A stretch of DNA of 64,000 bases from Clostridia bacterium (GTDB lineage: Bacteria; Bacillota; Clostridia; UBA1381), in the NCBI GenBank assembly GCA_017935675.1, contig JAGBHE010000067.1:62001-126000 (forward strand). The letters are read 5' to 3'. Under the pieces are notes generated by a model, which was not told where the DNA came from, did not search any database, and saw only the letters and a program-made list of their open reading frames with translations. Position numbers and translations under genes: made by a program. This document shows, in pieces, positions 54,370-63,789 of this stretch (positions are counted from its first letter, which is position 1; every line of letters starts with the position of its first letter).

Positions 54370-57300
54370 TTACTTCGCCAAAGTCATATCCGAGAACATG
54401 CTTACGTCCTTATAAGTACCTATGGCGCCAAGCACCTGGGAATACTCAAGATACGAATTTCTTCCCAATCCGTCGTCCTCATTCAGAAGAAGTGCAAATT
54501 TCGGCTTATATCCCGGTTTAACATTTGAAGCATCTGCAAGTACCTGATTCCACGGCAAACGAAGCTCATATCTTGTATGATTTCCGTCTCTGACTATCAC
54601 AAGCTCCTTGTCCTCAACCATACCGATGGGGCAATCCGCGCTGTTGGTTAAAGTACGGTATGCCTGCGGTCCTTCCGGTGTGAGAGCTATTGTCATTTCA
54701 CAGAATTGACCGCCGCCTGTAACGTACCCATCTGTTATACCAAGCTGAATACTGTCGCCGTCCCATGACATTGAATCAGAATTATTATTAACAAAGGTAT
54801 CATCTGTTACATCGATAAAGAACCATATATTTTCCTCATCATATTTCATTGTTGCCTTTGCCGATAAATCTTCATCTCCGAGATGCATTTTCCCGCTGTC
54901 ATAAAGTGATGCGTACATCTGCTTTGTATACTGTCCCGTCGCCTCTCCGGCTTTTATATCAAACCACGTATCACTTCCGTATTCACCTGCCTCCGCCTTG
55001 CCGTCCACAACAGGCTTTTCATAAGCGTACGGAACAACCGTAAAGAACATTTTTTCCGTATATCCAAGGGACTCGCCTGTTGTTAAATTAACGGACATAT
55101 CAAACAGGCGCATTTCCTTTGTTACTATTTCAGGCATAAAGAATTTGAATTTCTTTGTCTCCTGAGGAGCTAAATCTTTAAATGTCCCTGACATCAGCTT
55201 TGTAAATCCCGACGGTGAATTTATTTTAATATTGCCGCTGACAACAGAACTGTTTCTGTTATTTGTAACCGAAATATCAAGCACCCATCTGTTCGGCAGT
55301 TTTGTGTCAAGCATTTTGTGCTCAACATTTATGGAAATCGTATCCGCGCTGTTTATTCTTATATCTCCATGATATAATACAGCTCCGTCCTTTACAATAT
55401 CATATTCGGCTCGGCGGTTAAACAAGGTATTTGCAGGAGTTTTCAGAACATATCTTGACTTTCCGTCTTTAATATCGTTGTTCTCTTCTATTTCAAATAC
55501 CTGACGTCCCGTCGGAACAATTTTTGCACCGTCCGCACCCTCAATTTGTATATTCTGAATAACTGTATCTGACGAAGCGCCGCTGAAGGTCAGGTCGTTT
55601 ACAACAACCTGAGGTGCGGCTTTTGTTATAGTATCAAAATCACCTATAAGATATATAGGTCTGTATGTAAGCGCAAAGGAAAAAACGCCGTTTGTTGCCT
55701 GAAGGTCACATTCATTGCCGTACATATCATACATTTTGCACCGATCCGTACCAAGCTTTAAGCCAAGCTGCTCCCTGTCTTTTGTTGTCCAGAGAACAAT
55801 CATATTATTCCCGAGGCCATCATCATTTTTTCTTGAGTATTTATAAGCATACAATTCCGAAACCGCTGTCATGCCGTCTAAAGCTTCCTGAAATTCTGCT
55901 CCGCTCAAAGCCCAGTTAGCCATTGCGGTTGTGATATATGCCGGCTTTGGCTTTGAAGGGTATGTTGAATAAGCTGAATCTACTATGCCATAGCACGATT
56001 CTCTTTCCTTCTTTTGTTCACCCGAGTCTGCAAATTCGTAGGGATAAATTCTGTCAAAGGTTTTCCACGCCGAATTCTGCATTATAAGCTGCGCATGCCA
56101 CTGCGCCTCATCCTCTAACGTTATACCGCTGTCAAACATATCGGTCCAGCCGTTTTCAGTCAGGAACAACGGCATATCCTCATGGCCGAATTCCTTCAGC
56201 AAATTTCTGACAGCTTCACCCTGCGTAAATGTTGCGCCGTCTGCCGGTCCGCGTGTTGTAAAATAAACGTGATATGAAAAAGCATCCATATAATCAAGAC
56301 ATCCCGTTTCACAAAGCGTTCTGAAATCCTTCATTATGTATCCGCCCCAGTCAACGCCCATAAGCTTTGCATCAGGGTCTCCCCGCTTTACACCTTCATA
56401 GGTTGCCTTTAACAAATCAATATAATCCTCCACCCCGCTGTTTGCATCCTTATGCAAGTTCCACTCATTATCCGCTTCAAAATACTCGCCCAGGCCTTTA
56501 TATTCTTTTGCCATATACGTGCAGTAATCTTTAAATTTTTCAAGCGTTTCCGGTGATGACTGTTCTCCCGTGAGCAATGTGTCAATGTTTATTATTCCCA
56601 AAAAATCAAGCCCATATTTTTTTTGATATTCCTGCTCTTTTTTCTGCATTGGAGTCAATGCATATGAGCCTCTTGTGGGTTCTACCTGATACCAGCGAAG
56701 GCTGTCACGCACTGAAGAAAATCCACCTCTTTTTAATAATTCATATTCACCGTCAAAATCCTGCGGGTATCGGTCTGCACCTTCAAAGTGAACATTTGCA
56801 CCAAGCCTTTGATTGGCTTCCTTTGCTTCGCGGCAGTGACATAGCGGCATATCTGTTATATTTTCAATGCCATCACAGGAAAAGACTGCCCTGAAGGTTA
56901 ATTCACCGTATTTTTTTATCGCTCCCAAATCCACGCTGAATTCCTTTGTTTCCAGAGGCTCAACCTTGATCGTATCATTTTTTTCCGTAACAACATTGCC
57001 GTCGCTGTCTAAAATTTTATACCCGGCATTTAATTCATACGCCAGATTTTTTGTATTGGTAAGAGTGTAATTTATTTTTGCAGGATCATCATCAAAGATT
57101 GTATATGCCGGGAAATCATAGCTTGCCTTTACGGAAAAGGGATTTTTATTTTCTGTTTTCCTGATCCTTATCCCGCCGATTACAATCGGGTCCTGGGTTG
57201 AGGTTCTTCCGTATGTATTTAAATAATATGCGGTATAATTTTGGCCAAATTCGTTTATCGTGGTTTCCTGAATAGTGTTTTTATTTGTCGCACTTGCCGA

Positions 57301-57816
57301 AACTATCATATCGGGAGCTGATTTATTATTTTCAAATTTACCGTCCTGCACGCGAAAGACTGCCGTTTTCCATTGTTTTATGCTTGTATTTTTGCCAAAG
57401 GCGCCTATACTTTCGGCAATGACGGTACCGGCAAAATATGAATCCCTGTCCCATGAATTATAAAGGAAATTAAAAAGCGAATTTCCTTCATCATAATAGT
57501 CAACTTCCACTTCAAAAATGTTTCCGTCTCCCGAATCTCCCGCAAAAGAGTCATCAAGCTCAATGTAAATGCTTGATGACGCCAGGTCACCGTTTGCGTC
57601 AGTAAGCTGCAAGCCCTTTCTTCCGTCGCGTTCTGCCAAAACCGTATCACCCGAACCCATTCTTGCAATGATTTTTGATGATTTTCCCTCAGTAAAATCT
57701 ATATAAGCTGTATTGTCATCATTTTCAGCCGACATTATAGGGGTCACACCCGCCAGACAGGATAATACTGTTATGCAGGCAACAATTTTCTTAATAAAAA
57801 TCATACTTATAATCAC
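54370..57816 (-). CDS. Large secreted clan-A-like glycoside hydrolase with CBM9-like C-terminus
   Basis: The 1148-aa protein has a signal peptide and an N-terminal jelly-roll region. A (beta/alpha)8 domain of about 330-640 carries the likely acid/base Glu451 (EADNEWN) and nucleophile Glu554 (LTENGW). Beta-sandwich regions follow, and the C-terminal CBM9-like domain (about 960-1148) shows VDGKAEAGEYG, WDGDSIQLGI and YELRLPW. The family within clan GH-A is uncertain. The start is GTG 57816 (AAAGG close upstream) or ATG 57804. It follows the transporter genes directly. Confidence 0.78.
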   Translation of the reverse strand: MIISMIFIKKIVACITVLSCLAGVTPIMSAENDDNTAYIDFTEGKSSKIIARMGSGDTVLAERDGRKGLQLTDANGDLASSSIYIELDDSFAGDSGDGNIFEVEVDYYDEGNSLFNFLYNSWDRDSYFAGTVIAESIGAFGKNTSIKQWKTAVFRVQDGKFENNKSAPDMIVSASATNKNTIQETTINEFGQNYTAYYLNTYGRTSTQDPIVIGGIRIRKTENKNPFSVKASYDFPAYTIFDDDPAKINYTLTNTKNLAYELNAGYKILDSDGNVVTEKNDTIKVEPLETKEFSVDLGAIKKYGELTFRAVFSCDGIENITDMPLCHCREAKEANQRLGANVHFEGADRYPQDFDGEYELLKRGGFSSVRDSLRWYQVEPTRGSYALTPMQKKEQEYQKKYGLDFLGIINIDTLLTGEQSSPETLEKFKDYCTYMAKEYKGLGEYFEADNEWNLHKDANSGVEDYIDLLKATYEGVKRGDPDAKLMGVDWGGYIMKDFRTLCETGCLDYMDAFSYHVYFTTRGPADGATFTQGEAVRNLLKEFGHEDMPLFLTENGWTDMFDSGITLEDEAQWHAQLIMQNSAWKTFDRIYPYEFADSGEQKKERESCYGIVDSAYSTYPSKPKPAYITTAMANWALSGAEFQEALDGMTAVSELYAYKYSRKNDDGLGNNMIVLWTTKDREQLGLKLGTDRCKMYDMYGNECDLQATNGVFSFALTYRPIYLIGDFDTITKAAPQVVVNDLTFSGASSDTVIQNIQIEGADGAKIVPTGRQVFEIEENNDIKDGKSRYVLKTPANTLFNRRAEYDIVKDGAVLYHGDIRINSADTISINVEHKMLDTKLPNRWVLDISVTNNRNSSVVSGNIKINSPSGFTKLMSGTFKDLAPQETKKFKFFMPEIVTKEMRLFDMSVNLTTGESLGYTEKMFFTVVPYAYEKPVVDGKAEAGEYGSDTWFDIKAGEATGQYTKQMYASLYDSGKMHLGDEDLSAKATMKYDEENIWFFIDVTDDTFVNNNSDSMSWDGDSIQLGITDGYVTGGGQFCEMTIALTPEGPQAYRTLTNSADCPIGMVEDKELVIVRDGNHTRYELRLPWNQVLADASNVKPGYKPKFALLLNEDDGLGRNSYLEYSQVLGAIGTYKDVSMFSDMTLAK

Positions 57817-57851
57817 TAACTCCTTTCATATAAAAGCAGCTTTAATATTTG

Positions 57852-58766
57852 TTATCCTTTGACACCGCCGATATTTACTCCGCCCATGATATACTTCTGG
57901 AACAGGACAAATATAATAAACGGCGGAACAGATGCAAATACCATACACATAAAATAAGTATTAAGCTGAACACTTGTACTGCTCTTTAATTTCAGCACCC
58001 TGACAGGCACTGTGTATTTTTCCGGATTCAGCACAAGCATAGGCGTGAAGAAATTCGACCATGAACCGCTCAATGTCATAATTGAAACATAGATTACAAT
58101 TGGCATTGAAAGGGGGAACATTATTCTTAACAAAATACCGATATCCGTGCATCCGTCAAGCTTTGCAGCCTCTACATAAGAATCGGAAAGCATATCAAAG
58201 CTGTTTTTAAAGAGCACCACATTAAAGGTATTTGCCGCAGCGCTTATCCACATAGGCCAGTATGTATTCATAATGCTTACTCCGCCGATATCATAGGCAA
58301 AGGGAAAGTGCAGCCACGAAATATAGTTCGGAACCATTCTTATCTGACTCGGCATCATCATTGTCCAGACAACTAATGCAAAAATAAATTTAATACCCTT
58401 TGGCTTCAGCTTTGATAAAACATAGCCGCCGAGACCGTCAAATGCCAATGTCATAAAAAGCTCTCCGATTGATAAAACCAAGGTGTTGATAACTGCATTT
58501 TGAAGCTGCAGAGTGGACCATGATTCAATTAATCTTGTTTTAAAAATTTCAAAGCTCATTTCCTTAGGGAAAAATGTAACCTCGCTGCTGTATATTTCCT
58601 GAGTTGGTTTAAAAGCAGACACAACCGTCCAGATTGCGGGAATAAGCGAAACTGCACATACAATTAAAAGCAACGCAAAAAATAACCAGTACAAAAATTT
58701 CCCGTATGATGTTTTTAATTCCGCCGAGCTCAGAATACCCGGCGCCTTTGTTTTAAATCTTTTCAT
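57852..58766 (-). CDS. Sugar ABC transporter permease, CUT1 MalG-like
   Basis: The 304-aa protein has six membrane segments. The EAA loop is YVEAAKLDGCTDIGILLRI, and the ending FVLFQKYIMGGVNIGGVKG is typical of the second permease in CUT1 importers. It pairs with the upstream permease at 58779-59696. No ATPase gene is present nearby. Confidence 0.92.
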   Translation of the reverse strand: MKRFKTKAPGILSSAELKTSYGKFLYWLFFALLLIVCAVSLIPAIWTVVSAFKPTQEIYSSEVTFFPKEMSFEIFKTRLIESWSTLQLQNAVINTLVLSIGELFMTLAFDGLGGYVLSKLKPKGIKFIFALVVWTMMMPSQIRMVPNYISWLHFPFAYDIGGVSIMNTYWPMWISAAANTFNVVLFKNSFDMLSDSYVEAAKLDGCTDIGILLRIMFPLSMPIVIYVSIMTLSGSWSNFFTPMLVLNPEKYTVPVRVLKLKSSTSVQLNTYFMCMVFASVPPFIIFVLFQKYIMGGVNIGGVKG

Positions 58767-58778
58767 TATAAATCTTCC

Positions 58779-59696
58779 TTAAAAGTTATTTTCCACTTTT
58801 CTGTTAAGCCAAAAATAGAAACACGTTAACACCAATAAAATCAGAAATATTATTACGCCGAGGGCCATCGCCTGACCGGTTCTTTGACCGCTGCTTTTAA
58901 ACCCATACAAATACAACTGATAAGAAAGCGATGCCGAAGCCCCGTTCGGTCCTCCGTCGGTCATAGCCAGCGGCTGCTCCATAACCTGAAATACACCTAT
59001 TATCTGCCTTACCAAGTTAAGTAATAATATACCTGACATTTGCGGCAGCGTCACATGCCAGCACCTTCTTAAGGGTCCCGCGCCGTCTATCAGGGCAGCT
59101 TCATATAATTCGGAAGAAATGCCCTGAACAGTTGCATAATATAACAGCATTGTTCCTGCAAAGCCGGACCAGGTCATGTATAATACAATACCTATGATGG
59201 TAAACTTAGGATTGTCAAGCCACCCGAACGCATCTATCCCAAAACGCGCGAGAAGCATATTTAAAAGTCCCGAGCTGCTCGGATCGTACATTCTTGCCCA
59301 GATAAGCATTGCCGCTATACCGGGTATCACGGCAGGAAGATACATTACAACTCTCATCTGACTTTTGAGGTGCACCATTTCATTTATCATAATCGCTATT
59401 GCAAGCGGCGGAATAAATCCGATTACAAGCGACCAGAATACGTACATCATGGTATTGCACAATATCAGAAAAAACTGCGAATTTGATATAACAAGCTTAT
59501 AGTTTTCAAGTCCGACAAATCTTCCCGGATTATATGCATTCATTTTAAAGAATGACCAAAATGCACCGATTACCGTCGGTCTCCAGACCGCAAGATACAA
59601 TACAATAATGAGCGGACAAATCAACAGCCACGGCACAATCTGTTTCCCAAAAATACGTTTTGTTTTATTATTTTTTACCGATATTTTCAACTTCAC
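58779..59696 (-). CDS. Sugar ABC transporter permease, CUT1 MalF-like
   Basis: The 305-aa protein has six membrane segments. PTVIGAFWSFFKMNAYNPG is near the N-terminus, and the EAA loop is YEAALIDGAGPLRRCWHVTL. It is encoded between the sugar-binding lipoprotein and the partner permease, the standard CUT1 order. Confidence 0.92.
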   Translation of the reverse strand: MKLKISVKNNKTKRIFGKQIVPWLLICPLIIVLYLAVWRPTVIGAFWSFFKMNAYNPGRFVGLENYKLVISNSQFFLILCNTMMYVFWSLVIGFIPPLAIAIMINEMVHLKSQMRVVMYLPAVIPGIAAMLIWARMYDPSSSGLLNMLLARFGIDAFGWLDNPKFTIIGIVLYMTWSGFAGTMLLYYATVQGISSELYEAALIDGAGPLRRCWHVTLPQMSGILLLNLVRQIIGVFQVMEQPLAMTDGGPNGASASLSYQLYLYGFKSSGQRTGQAMALGVIIFLILLVLTCFYFWLNRKVENNF

Positions 59697-59718
59697 TACT
59701 CCCTTAGCATTATGTTAA

Positions 59719-61119
59719 TCAATAATCAACATTATCAAGATAATCCATCTGAAAATCCTTGCAAGCCTTTTCTATAATAGCTGCACAGTCAGCATTTTCA
59801 TCCGAAAATACGGAGGTTATACAGTTATCGAGAATTTTATAAAGCTCCTGAGCACAAACGGGTACCTCCGCCTGAAGTTCACAGGGATTTTGTACAAAAT
59901 CATTGTATAATTTAACGTGGTTAGGATTAATATTACACTTCTGATCGATCAAATCATTTTCGTATGCTACCGATTCTGTATCCCTGTTCCATACACTCAT
60001 ACCCTTTATACCAACAATAACATTATCCGAAAGCTTCTTTTCTATGTTGTTTTGTGTTGTTTGCTTGAAAGCGTCTGTCGCCTGATAATTACATTTCGTT
60101 TCAATCCAGCGGACTGCGGCATCAACCTGATCGTCTGTCGCTTTGCTCGTTACAGACTGAAGCTCTCCGCCGACAAGAGTTACATGACGCTTGGGGCCGG
60201 CAGGATAAGCCATAATTCCCAGCTGATCAGGCGTCATACCATATTGAATTACATAATCACTGTAATTTCCCGGCGCAATCATCATCGCTGCCTGACCCGT
60301 TGAGAACAATTCATAATACTTATCTGCGTCAATCGTTACGTTTTCGGGAACAACATTATGCTTCCATTTTAAATCCTTAACCCATTGAAGGGCTTCAACA
60401 CATTCGGGTGTATTAAATGCAGCTGTCCATTTTCCGTCTTCACCTTTTTTTACAAACTCTACACCATATGAATAAGCAAGCGGCGTAAACATCCATCCCC
60501 CCTGATTACCGGCTGTCGGAAATACGATACCGGCTTTGCCTGTCTTCTCTTTTATGATTTTTGCAAATTCGGCAACCTCATCCCAATCCTTCGGCTGCTT
60601 CGGTGTTCCGTCAGCTTCCATAAGTCCGGCTTGTTCAAACAGCTCTGTATTATATCCAAGACCTAATATATACGCACTTGTCGGGAATGAATAAACCTTT
60701 CCGTCCTTTGAAGCAAGATCAAGAATTGCCGGATTAAATTTACCGTCATATCCCCGTTTTTTCAAAACGTCAGTCAAATCCGCAGAATATCCGGATGAAA
60801 TAATTTGCGCAAGCTCCGTAAAGTTTGTTGAATAAACTGTCGGTAAAGTTCCGCCCGCTGCTTTTGCGTAAAATGTATCGATTGAAAATGACCATGAATC
60901 GCCTTTAACGAAAACATCCGGATTCTCTTTTTCAAATGTTTCTTTTCGCTGATTCATGGCATCAAGTGATTTTCCTTCAGACAGCGGCCATCCTCCTACA
61001 GATATAACCGTTCTTCCCTGTTCGTCCTTGTCGGAAGTCTTTTGTCCGCAGCCGCATAATGCAGCTATTGATGACACGATAAGCGCTCCTGCCGCAACCC
61101 TCTGTAATTTCTTTTTCAT
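59719..61119 (-). CDS. Sugar ABC transporter substrate-binding lipoprotein
   Basis: The 466-aa protein has a lipoprotein signal with lipobox LCGC (Cys24) and a family-1 solute-binding fold. Motifs such as FEKENPDVFVKGD and TGQAAMMIAPGNY support this. It is the first gene of the main locus B operon and should bind the oligosaccharide made by the neighbouring glycosidase. No clear promoter was found in the repeat-bearing gap upstream. Confidence 0.92.
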   Translation of the reverse strand: MKKKLQRVAAGALIVSSIAALCGCGQKTSDKDEQGRTVISVGGWPLSEGKSLDAMNQRKETFEKENPDVFVKGDSWSFSIDTFYAKAAGGTLPTVYSTNFTELAQIISSGYSADLTDVLKKRGYDGKFNPAILDLASKDGKVYSFPTSAYILGLGYNTELFEQAGLMEADGTPKQPKDWDEVAEFAKIIKEKTGKAGIVFPTAGNQGGWMFTPLAYSYGVEFVKKGEDGKWTAAFNTPECVEALQWVKDLKWKHNVVPENVTIDADKYYELFSTGQAAMMIAPGNYSDYVIQYGMTPDQLGIMAYPAGPKRHVTLVGGELQSVTSKATDDQVDAAVRWIETKCNYQATDAFKQTTQNNIEKKLSDNVIVGIKGMSVWNRDTESVAYENDLIDQKCNINPNHVKLYNDFVQNPCELQAEVPVCAQELYKILDNCITSVFSDENADCAAIIEKACKDFQMDYLDNVDY

Positions 61120-61137
61120 AAATCAGTCATTCCTTTC

Positions 61138-61304
61138 TTAGAGCCTATCCGTAATTAAAATAGTGCATATTGCGAAGTCGGATTTTTCGTCAGATTGTTC
61201 AAAAAATCCGACGCATACTGGCGTATGCTGAGGACTTTTTTGTGCGATATGACGGAAAATCAGCAAGCAAGATGTGCTTAATTTAATTTACGGATAAGCT
61301 CTTA
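61138..61304. repeat. MITE-like inverted-repeat element between deoR and locus B
   Basis: About 165 bases have terminal inverted repeats: TTAGAGCC-TATCCGTAA on the left and TTACGGATAAGCTCTTAA on the right. Inside are CGTCAGATTG/CGATATGACG-type arms and a GCATAC TGGC GTATGC apex. There is no coding frame. The right end supplies the deoR stop codon (61302-61304), so the element abuts or was inserted at the 3' end of that gene. Confidence 0.7.
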
Positions 61305-62054
61305 ATATATTTTTATACCATTGTCTGAATATATTTTCTTTATATCGCTTGATAAACTGTTATCCGAAATAAATACGTGCTCTCTTTTGATATCCGCTAT
61401 TTTGTATAATGCGTTTCTTTCAAACTTTGAACTGTCAGCTAAAAAAAATACTTTATCTGAATTATCGTACATCGCTTTTTGTACAAGTATCAAATCACCT
61501 TGATAATCACGAATTCCTGCCTTAATCGATATTGCAGACGGTGCCAGAAAAGCTTTTTGAGTATGCAGACTTAACATTTCCGAAATGGCAACACTTCCGT
61601 AAAAAGCATTTTCGTTATCATCATACAGCCCGCCGCACAATATAACCTTAAATCTTTTTTTTAGAATTTCAAATACACTCAATGAATAAGTAACAATAGT
61701 TAAATTACTAAAATTTTCTTTTAATTCCTCCGAAAAGGCTGCAGTTGTACTTCCGGAATCAATACTTATAATATCCCCTTCGCGAACAAATTTCACCGCC
61801 TTTTTGGCAAGCTCAATTTTTAATTGCTCATTTTTCCCGCTTCGATATGAAATAATACTCGACTGAACAAATTCTCCGTTTCGGACCGCACCTCCATGCA
61901 CCCTGGTGCAAAATCCTGATTTCTCCATCTTAATTAAATCACGTCTGACGGTTTCATCAGACATCTGAAAAGCCTTGATAAGCTCCTCGTTCGACACCGC
62001 CCCGTTCTCTTCAAGCTTTTTTCGTATAAGCTTATATCTTTCAGCAGCTAACAT
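61302..62054 (-). CDS. DeoR-family transcriptional regulator
   Basis: The 250-aa protein has an N-terminal DeoR helix-turn-helix (KAFQMSDETVRRDLIKMEKSG, about 29-50, with RVHGGAV after it). The C-terminal sugar-phosphate sensor domain shows ISIDSGSTTAAF, CGGLYDDNENAFYG and FFLADSSKFERNALYKI. Such regulators usually repress sugar genes until a sugar phosphate binds. It lies directly upstream of the locus B transporter operon on the same strand, so that operon is the plausible target, though a repeat element now separates them. Confidence 0.9.
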   Translation of the reverse strand: MLAAERYKLIRKKLEENGAVSNEELIKAFQMSDETVRRDLIKMEKSGFCTRVHGGAVRNGEFVQSSIISYRSGKNEQLKIELAKKAVKFVREGDIISIDSGSTTAAFSEELKENFSNLTIVTYSLSVFEILKKRFKVILCGGLYDDNENAFYGSVAISEMLSLHTQKAFLAPSAISIKAGIRDYQGDLILVQKAMYDNSDKVFFLADSSKFERNALYKIADIKREHVFISDNSLSSDIKKIYSDNGIKIY

Positions 62055-62365
62055 TTTATTTACCCTCCACGATTTATTTAAATCATATCACAGAATCCCA
62101 AATTGTGTCAATTGGTTGTGGTTTATTAATATTTTTTGTCGCATTCCAACTAATTTATTAATATTCATTTAGTAATTATACACAAAGTTTTTAAAATTCA
62201 TGTAAATTTCCTGAGCATTTTAATGTGGATAACTTTTAATTATTGTGGGATTTTGTGGTTTAATTTATACAAATTTATTTATTTTTTCGTCAGCATGAAA
62301 CAGCGTAAAAAAAAAGAGCAATTCAATGAATTAGATCATTAAATTTGCTCTCATAAATTTCCTTT
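62055..62365. other. AT-rich intergenic stretch, 311 bp
   Basis: It holds the terminator of the ATPase gene at its right end. Closer to deoR there is an AT-rich region with a TATAAT-like box on the minus strand near 62176-62181, lacking a convincing -35 box. No coding frame with a ribosome site was found. Confidence 0.55.
62307..62350 (-). terminator. Rho-independent terminator of the DUF4143 ATPase gene
   Basis: On the minus strand GAGCAAATTTAATGA pairs with TCATTGAATTGCTC across a short loop, and nine Ts follow. It begins about 16 bases after the stop codon. Confidence 0.8.
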
Positions 62366-63565
62366 TTAATAATCCTCACAAAGCAAAAATTCCCTCAGAT
62401 GAATAATTTTTACGCCGTTAATGTTACCGACTGCCATGTCGTCCGTCGTTACAACATACTTCGGATAGTGGTCCTTGATTTCAAGAAGATTTGAAATTTC
62501 CCGGTCAGATTCTTCGGGCAGCCTGCGGCATACCTGAACATAAATGCGTTCATCTCTGCACACTGCCACAAAGTCAATTTCTTTTGTATCGTTTTTACCT
62601 ATATAAACTTCATATCCTTTCCTGCGAAGCTCAAAATATACAATGTTTTCAAGCATTGCAGCAATCGACTTCGGATTAAAGCCCATTATACAGTATTTCA
62701 GAGAAGGATCTGCAAGATAAAACTTTTCCTGTGTTTTTAAAACAGCCTTGCCCTGCAAATCATATCTCCTGCAACGATATATTACTAAAGCTTTTTCAAG
62801 CCACTCCAAATAATTGTAAACAGCCTCCACCGAAAGAGAACGCCCCTCACTTTTCAAAAACCTTACAATTGCATTAGCTGAAAATGTTTTTCCGACATTT
62901 TCAACAATATATTTTACAACACGGTTGAACAAGTCAGGCTTCGTTATGTTATGCCGCTTTGCAATATCATTTGTGATAACAGAATTATATATTCCCTCTA
63001 CAATCTGATAAGCCGAACGTTCATCAAAGTTTCCGACAGCAACTATCGGAAATCCTCCCAACCTGATATACTCATTCAAAAGCTCTTTTTGCGAACGGTT
63101 ACTTCCCTTTTTAAATTCGATATACTCTTTAAATGACAGAGTATATACAGGTATAGATATATACCGTCCGGTCAGGTATGTGGAAATTTCACTTGACATC
63201 AGCTTAGAATTTGAACCTGTAACATATATATCGGTATTCGCATTTTCCAGCAGACTGTTAACAGCTTTTTCCCATCCTATGATTTCCTGAACCTCGTCCA
63301 GCAAAAGATAATATCGCCCGTCATCAGTCATTTTATCCTTAATTGCTCTATACATATCCTTATCGGTCATACCATCATCCAAATCCTCAGATGTATAACG
63401 CACATTTATAATGTGATCCGTCGAAATACCGCTCTGTATCAAATCCTTCTGTAACATTTCCAAAACAGTTGACTTACCGGAGCGGCGAATCCCGGCAAGT
63501 ATCTTTACCAAAGGAATATTACGGTATTTTTTTAAAATATCCATATAATACGGTCTTTCGATCAT
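62366..63565 (-). CDS. AAA ATPase with DUF4143 domain
   Basis: The 399-aa protein has Walker A GIRRSGKST (25-33) and Walker B YLLLDEVQ (about 90-97). A winged-helix middle follows, and the C-terminal DUF4143 region has KEIDFVAVCRDERIYVQV, which looks like a restriction-endonuclease-like fold. The family is common and often present in many copies in Clostridia and Bacteroidetes; its cellular role is not established. It has its own promoter and terminator and is therefore not part of locus B. Confidence 0.88.
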   Translation of the reverse strand: MIERPYYMDILKKYRNIPLVKILAGIRRSGKSTVLEMLQKDLIQSGISTDHIINVRYTSEDLDDGMTDKDMYRAIKDKMTDDGRYYLLLDEVQEIIGWEKAVNSLLENANTDIYVTGSNSKLMSSEISTYLTGRYISIPVYTLSFKEYIEFKKGSNRSQKELLNEYIRLGGFPIVAVGNFDERSAYQIVEGIYNSVITNDIAKRHNITKPDLFNRVVKYIVENVGKTFSANAIVRFLKSEGRSLSVEAVYNYLEWLEKALVIYRCRRYDLQGKAVLKTQEKFYLADPSLKYCIMGFNPKSIAAMLENIVYFELRRKGYEVYIGKNDTKEIDFVAVCRDERIYVQVCRRLPEESDREISNLLEIKDHYPKYVVTTDDMAVGNINGVKIIHLREFLLCEDY

Positions 63566-63587
63566 AATATATCATCCTCCCATTAAT

Positions 63588-63616
63588 ATTATACCCAAAA
63601 ATATTTAAAAAATCAA
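63588..63616 (-). promoter_or_regulatory. Promoter of the DUF4143 ATPase gene
   Basis: On the minus strand TTGATT (63616-63611) and TATAAT (63593-63588) are 17 bases apart. GGGAGG follows about 12 bases before the ATG. Confidence 0.8.
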
Positions 63617-63723
63617 TAGTTTTTACTTAAATTTCATAAAAACTTTATGATTTTTTATACTTTTTCTAAATACTTAACAAATTTCATACATTATATTTAT
63701 TTAAAGCATGTCATTCATTTCAC

Positions 63724-63764
63724 AAAAAAAAAGAAACTGTTGCATTCTGCAATAACAGTCTCTT
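63724..63764 (-). terminator. Rho-independent terminator after pyrI
   Basis: On the minus strand AAGAGACTGTTATTGCA pairs with TGCAACAGTTTCTT across a 3-base loop, followed by a run of Ts. It lies about 26 bases after the pyrI stop. Confidence 0.85.
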
Positions 63765-63789
63765 TTTATGCTCTGCTTACATATTCCCG

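Noticed and set aside
61138..61304. Treating the inverted-repeat element as an intrinsic terminator of deoR
   Set aside because: Its length, the terminal inverted repeats and the lack of a T-run after the stem fit a miniature element better.
62055..62365. Small RNA or riboswitch in the AT-rich gap upstream of deoR
   Set aside because: Apart from the ATPase terminator no stable stem or conserved motif was seen.
62366..63565. Calling the DUF4143 ATPase a defence gene
   Set aside because: The family is widespread and its role is not established; there are no defence neighbours here.
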